A stretch of DNA of 64,000 bases from JAAGZL01 sp050288625 (lineage in GTDB: Bacteria; Pseudomonadota; Gammaproteobacteria; Chromatiales; Chromatiaceae), in NCBI GenBank assembly GCA_050288625.1, contig JBNKEE010000032.1, positions 1 to 64,000 of the forward strand, read 5' to 3'. The notes under the pieces are model-generated. The model worked only from the letters and a program-made list of their open reading frames with translations. It was not told where the DNA came from and ran no database searches. This document shows positions 61,596 to 64,000 of this stretch, piece after piece (position 1 is the first letter of the stretch; each line of letters starts with the position of its first letter). Made by a program: the position numbers and the translations under genes.

Positions 61596-64000
61596 CTAGA
61601 AATTGAAGTAACAACGAAGCTTTGTTTCTGTCATTTCGATGATTGTTGAATAGACAGAGCCTAATAACGTTTTCATATCTTTTGAAAGTGATGATGTGCT
61701 CACACCTGGCTGAGCAATCGCAAACTCGAAGCTAACTTCACTATATTTCAGTGCTTTCTTGATCTCTTCTAATTCCACTTCGCCGCCATGATAAAACCTA
61801 AGACCTTTTAATACTCCAGCCCCATTTCTACGAGCCATATGTTTAAGGAGCTCTTCTGGCTTCCATTTGTAGCGTAACGATACAATAGCTTGACCACATA
61901 CTTCATATAAATCAGAGAGTCTTTTACCTGCTTTCTCTTTGGAATATTTACAATGAACCATTTCAAAGCGAACATGCTCATCATCCATAAATATCGCTAC
62001 AATATCGGATGACTCTCCGGAATTATCATCATTAAAAACCACCTTTGCTCCCTTATCGAGTAAGTATTTCATCATGTACTCTTGTATGGAGCCATTACGT
62101 TTTGCGCCAGATTTATAAATTGACTCAATTGTTAAGTCAACATCCTTCCAATCAAGAATTTCAACTCTTTCTGCAGGAATAATCTGTGTCCCGCTTTCTC
62201 CATAGTCAGTATGAATGCATCCAGAAATAGTGCACCCGTTTAGCAAGAACATTGTTGGTGGGTTTTCTTGGAAAAACTGCTTAAGCGATAAAGCAGTGCT
62301 TTTTAATCCCTCCACTGTGATCTGGCAGGTATCTAATCCTTCCACTTTATGCCCTTTTTCACCACCAAGAACGATAGAAAACGAAACCTCATCATCAGGT
62401 ATTGTCAGAGTAAATTCTGCTTGATTAGCCGCTGAGGATATAAACTTAAGAGTGGCTTCAGATAATATAAATGATTGACCTGAAGGCGCTTCAATGGTGA
62501 GTTTATGCATCCTGTCATAAAGATTTTCCGCCCAGTCAGTAGCTAAAACGATTAAGTCATCAGGGTAATTATCCAACTGAATTTTTGATGCGGAATCTTC
62601 GAGCAATTGATTAGAATCGATATTTTCGTCTGTAATTAAACGCCCCATCTCTAAGCACCATTGCTTCCATTCTTTTAGGCTCCCTACACGAGCAGGACTC
62701 CATATTTTTCCTTTAACTGAAGCTCCCACACTTACCGGAAATCCATTTCTAAAACCCACTCCAACAAAATCTGATTTTTGACAACGGGAACCTGCTTTCC
62801 ACCTTTCAAGCTCCGTAGTCACATCAGCTCCACTCAAACGAGAGTAACGATGAAGGTGATTTGCAGGCTTGAATATGCCCGCATGAACGATGCTCAATCT
62901 TTTAATCGAGTCAAATGACCTAAAAACACAGTCCCCATTTAATGGAATGGCTTTAGCACCAGTAATTTCCTCAACAAGGACATTCACATCCAATCGTTTT
63001 TCAGAGAAACCCACGTAGAGTAGCTTCTTGTCCAACTCATAGTGCATAACAATAAGGTTCCACGTTTGATCCTTCATTTCATCAGTGCGTGCCCACTTCA
63101 CTTTTTCCCTTGTTTGAGTGGTGAAGTAAAAAATATTTTCCTCAGGGTTTATATATGGTTGGGATAATGCATATTTATTTAAGTTAAAGGCATTTTTGAA
63201 TCTTGCCCAGTTAACTTTATCACACCGAAAACACAGGCAACTCAAAGCTGGATATACAAGCTTCGGATTTAATTCTATATCTGGAGAGTCAAAGCCAGAA
63301 AAAGGGGTGCACCCTTGGAGAAATGAAAGTAATGATTCAGCTTCGGCTTTCTTAGCATCAGCTATCTCACTAATAACCTTTTCCCAGCCAGATCCTTCTT
63401 GGAACAGATTTTCTAGTTCAACAGAAATCTTTTCTTCTGCATAGTTTACAACAAATGATGCATCTCCCAATCCGTCTTGAGTACGTGTAAATCTACCGAT
63501 AAATTGAAGCAAAACAGCTAAAGACTTATGTACAGAATGAACTGCTGCTATTTTGAAATCAGGATAGTCAAATCCTTCTTTCAACATGTCTACGCAAACA
63601 ACAATATCGTATTTGTCATCCTTTATATCTTTAATTATTCCCTTTTTCCCTGGGGTATTTGAATGAATTAATACAATACGCTCATCTGGATACCACTCTT
63701 TATATTGTAAAAATAATGCTTCAGCCTGACCTCTATTGTCCGCGCGCGCCATTATCTTATGACGCTGGAAACCATTATTACGATCCTCTTTCAGTCGTTC
63801 AATCGCAGCATCAGCTATAGACTTATCTTTTTTTCTAGGGTGCTTCTCATCAACTACAACCAATGATATTTTTGAAAAGCAATTATCCTTTAAGGCTTGA
63901 GACAGCGGATAGTTGTATATAACTTTACCCTCGATAGGCTGCCGATCACTTCTATAAGGTGTAGCTGTAAACTGGACAATCTTTACGCTACCAAAAAGGC
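61596..64000 (-). CDS. large SF2 (DEAD/DEAH) helicase, 5' end outside window
   Basis: At least 801 codons; the frame stays open to the right edge, so the N-terminus is missing and the TTG near 63863 is internal. SF2 motif III is FTATPYR just upstream of it. Motif V region is VCVDMLKEGFDYPDF and motif VI QFIGRFTR. Residues far downstream (~640-700 of the visible part) contain ESSDIVAIFMDDEHVRFEMVHCKYS, which could be a degenerate PD-(D/E)XK nuclease core. Such helicase-nuclease proteins occur in restriction and anti-phage loci. The AT-rich composition supports horizontal origin. Motifs I and II lie beyond the window. Confidence 0.8.
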   Translation of the reverse strand, partial: LFGSVKIVQFTATPYRSDRQPIEGKVIYNYPLSQALKDNCFSKISLVVVDEKHPRKKDKSIADAAIERLKEDRNNGFQRHKIMARADNRGQAEALFLQYKEWYPDERIVLIHSNTPGKKGIIKDIKDDKYDIVVCVDMLKEGFDYPDFKIAAVHSVHKSLAVLLQFIGRFTRTQDGLGDASFVVNYAEEKISVELENLFQEGSGWEKVISEIADAKKAEAESLLSFLQGCTPFSGFDSPDIELNPKLVYPALSCLCFRCDKVNWARFKNAFNLNKYALSQPYINPEENIFYFTTQTREKVKWARTDEMKDQTWNLIVMHYELDKKLLYVGFSEKRLDVNVLVEEITGAKAIPLNGDCVFRSFDSIKRLSIVHAGIFKPANHLHRYSRLSGADVTTELERWKAGSRCQKSDFVGVGFRNGFPVSVGASVKGKIWSPARVGSLKEWKQWCLEMGRLITDENIDSNQLLEDSASKIQLDNYPDDLIVLATDWAENLYDRMHKLTIEAPSGQSFILSEATLKFISSAANQAEFTLTIPDDEVSFSIVLGGEKGHKVEGLDTCQITVEGLKSTALSLKQFFQENPPTMFLLNGCTISGCIHTDYGESGTQIIPAERVEILDWKDVDLTIESIYKSGAKRNGSIQEYMMKYLLDKGAKVVFNDDNSGESSDIVAIFMDDEHVRFEMVHCKYSKEKAGKRLSDLYEVCGQAIVSLRYKWKPEELLKHMARRNGAGVLKGLRFYHGGEVELEEIKKALKYSEVSFEFAIAQPGVSTSSLSKDMKTLLGSVYSTIIEMTETKLRCYFNF

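Noticed and set aside
63861..63863. TTG start for the helicase
   Set aside because: The frame continues upstream to the window edge and contains the TATP motif III, so this codon is internal.

Overview
The window looks like a chromosomal segment of a gammaproteobacterium, probably a metabolically versatile (chemolitho-heterotrophic, Chromatiales-like) one. This rests on gene content, not on a marker gene: an E. coli-type EF-P lysylation cassette, a FimX/FimW-like pair, a CbrA/CbrB-like system, an E. coli Hyd-2-type (HybOABC) uptake hydrogenase, PPK2, Uup, MltB, TrhP and IspG. I found no rRNA, tRNA, CRISPR array, intact insertion sequence or prophage.

Layout. 0.1-6.2 kb: signalling genes (HDOD protein, cytosolic 5'-nucleotidase, then a FimW-like PilZ protein and a degenerate FimX-like GGDEF/EAL protein on the minus strand). 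6.3-8.9 kb: epmB diverging from efp-epmA, i.e. the substrate plus two enzymes of EF-P beta-lysylation, with the divergent start codons overlapping. 9-13.8 kb: CoA-binding protein, PPK2, a PAN-domain lipoprotein, a fused TRAP permease and a NYN-domain protein. 13.9-26.4 kb: an acetate/small-carboxylate block on the minus strand: acs, a CBS/DUF294 regulator, a TPR protein, a large Na+/solute symporter and a CbrX-CbrA-CbrB-like sensor system. The symporter has a near-consensus sigma-54 promoter, and a GTTAC-N5-GTAAC palindrome occurs both upstream of that promoter and at the start of the sensor operon, which suggests a self-regulated sigma-54 circuit. 26.5-42.2 kb: mostly household genes (K+ channel, CBS protein, MetY, IspG, Crp/Fnr regulator, Uup, CheY-like regulator, MltB, CofD-like protein, SixA, TrhP, HIT protein).

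42.2-49.7 kb: hybO-hybA-hybB-hybC, an intergenic repeat, hybD-hypC/hybG-hybE and hupE. This encodes a periplasm-facing membrane-bound [NiFe] hydrogenase with its own protease, chaperones and a probable nickel permease; hypABDEF are not here. 49.9-51.8 kb: an ATP-pyrophosphatase-like protein, a Mth938-like protein and a periplasmic rhodanese; the first two share a 36-bp upstream repeat.

52-64 kb is accessory DNA of changing base composition: a cPLA2/patatin-like phospholipase, a class II Fic protein, YbaK, MarC, an L,D-transpeptidase-like secreted protein, small zinc/cysteine proteins, then a 300-bp repeat-rich MITE-like segment, a hairpin-rich leader in front of a two-gene unit (70-aa protein plus fused nucleotidyltransferase-HEPN protein), an orphan membrane protein and a large SF2 helicase with a possible nuclease-like C-terminal domain that runs off the right edge. 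Dispersed palindromic repeats (at least three families) sit between genes from 32 kb onward.
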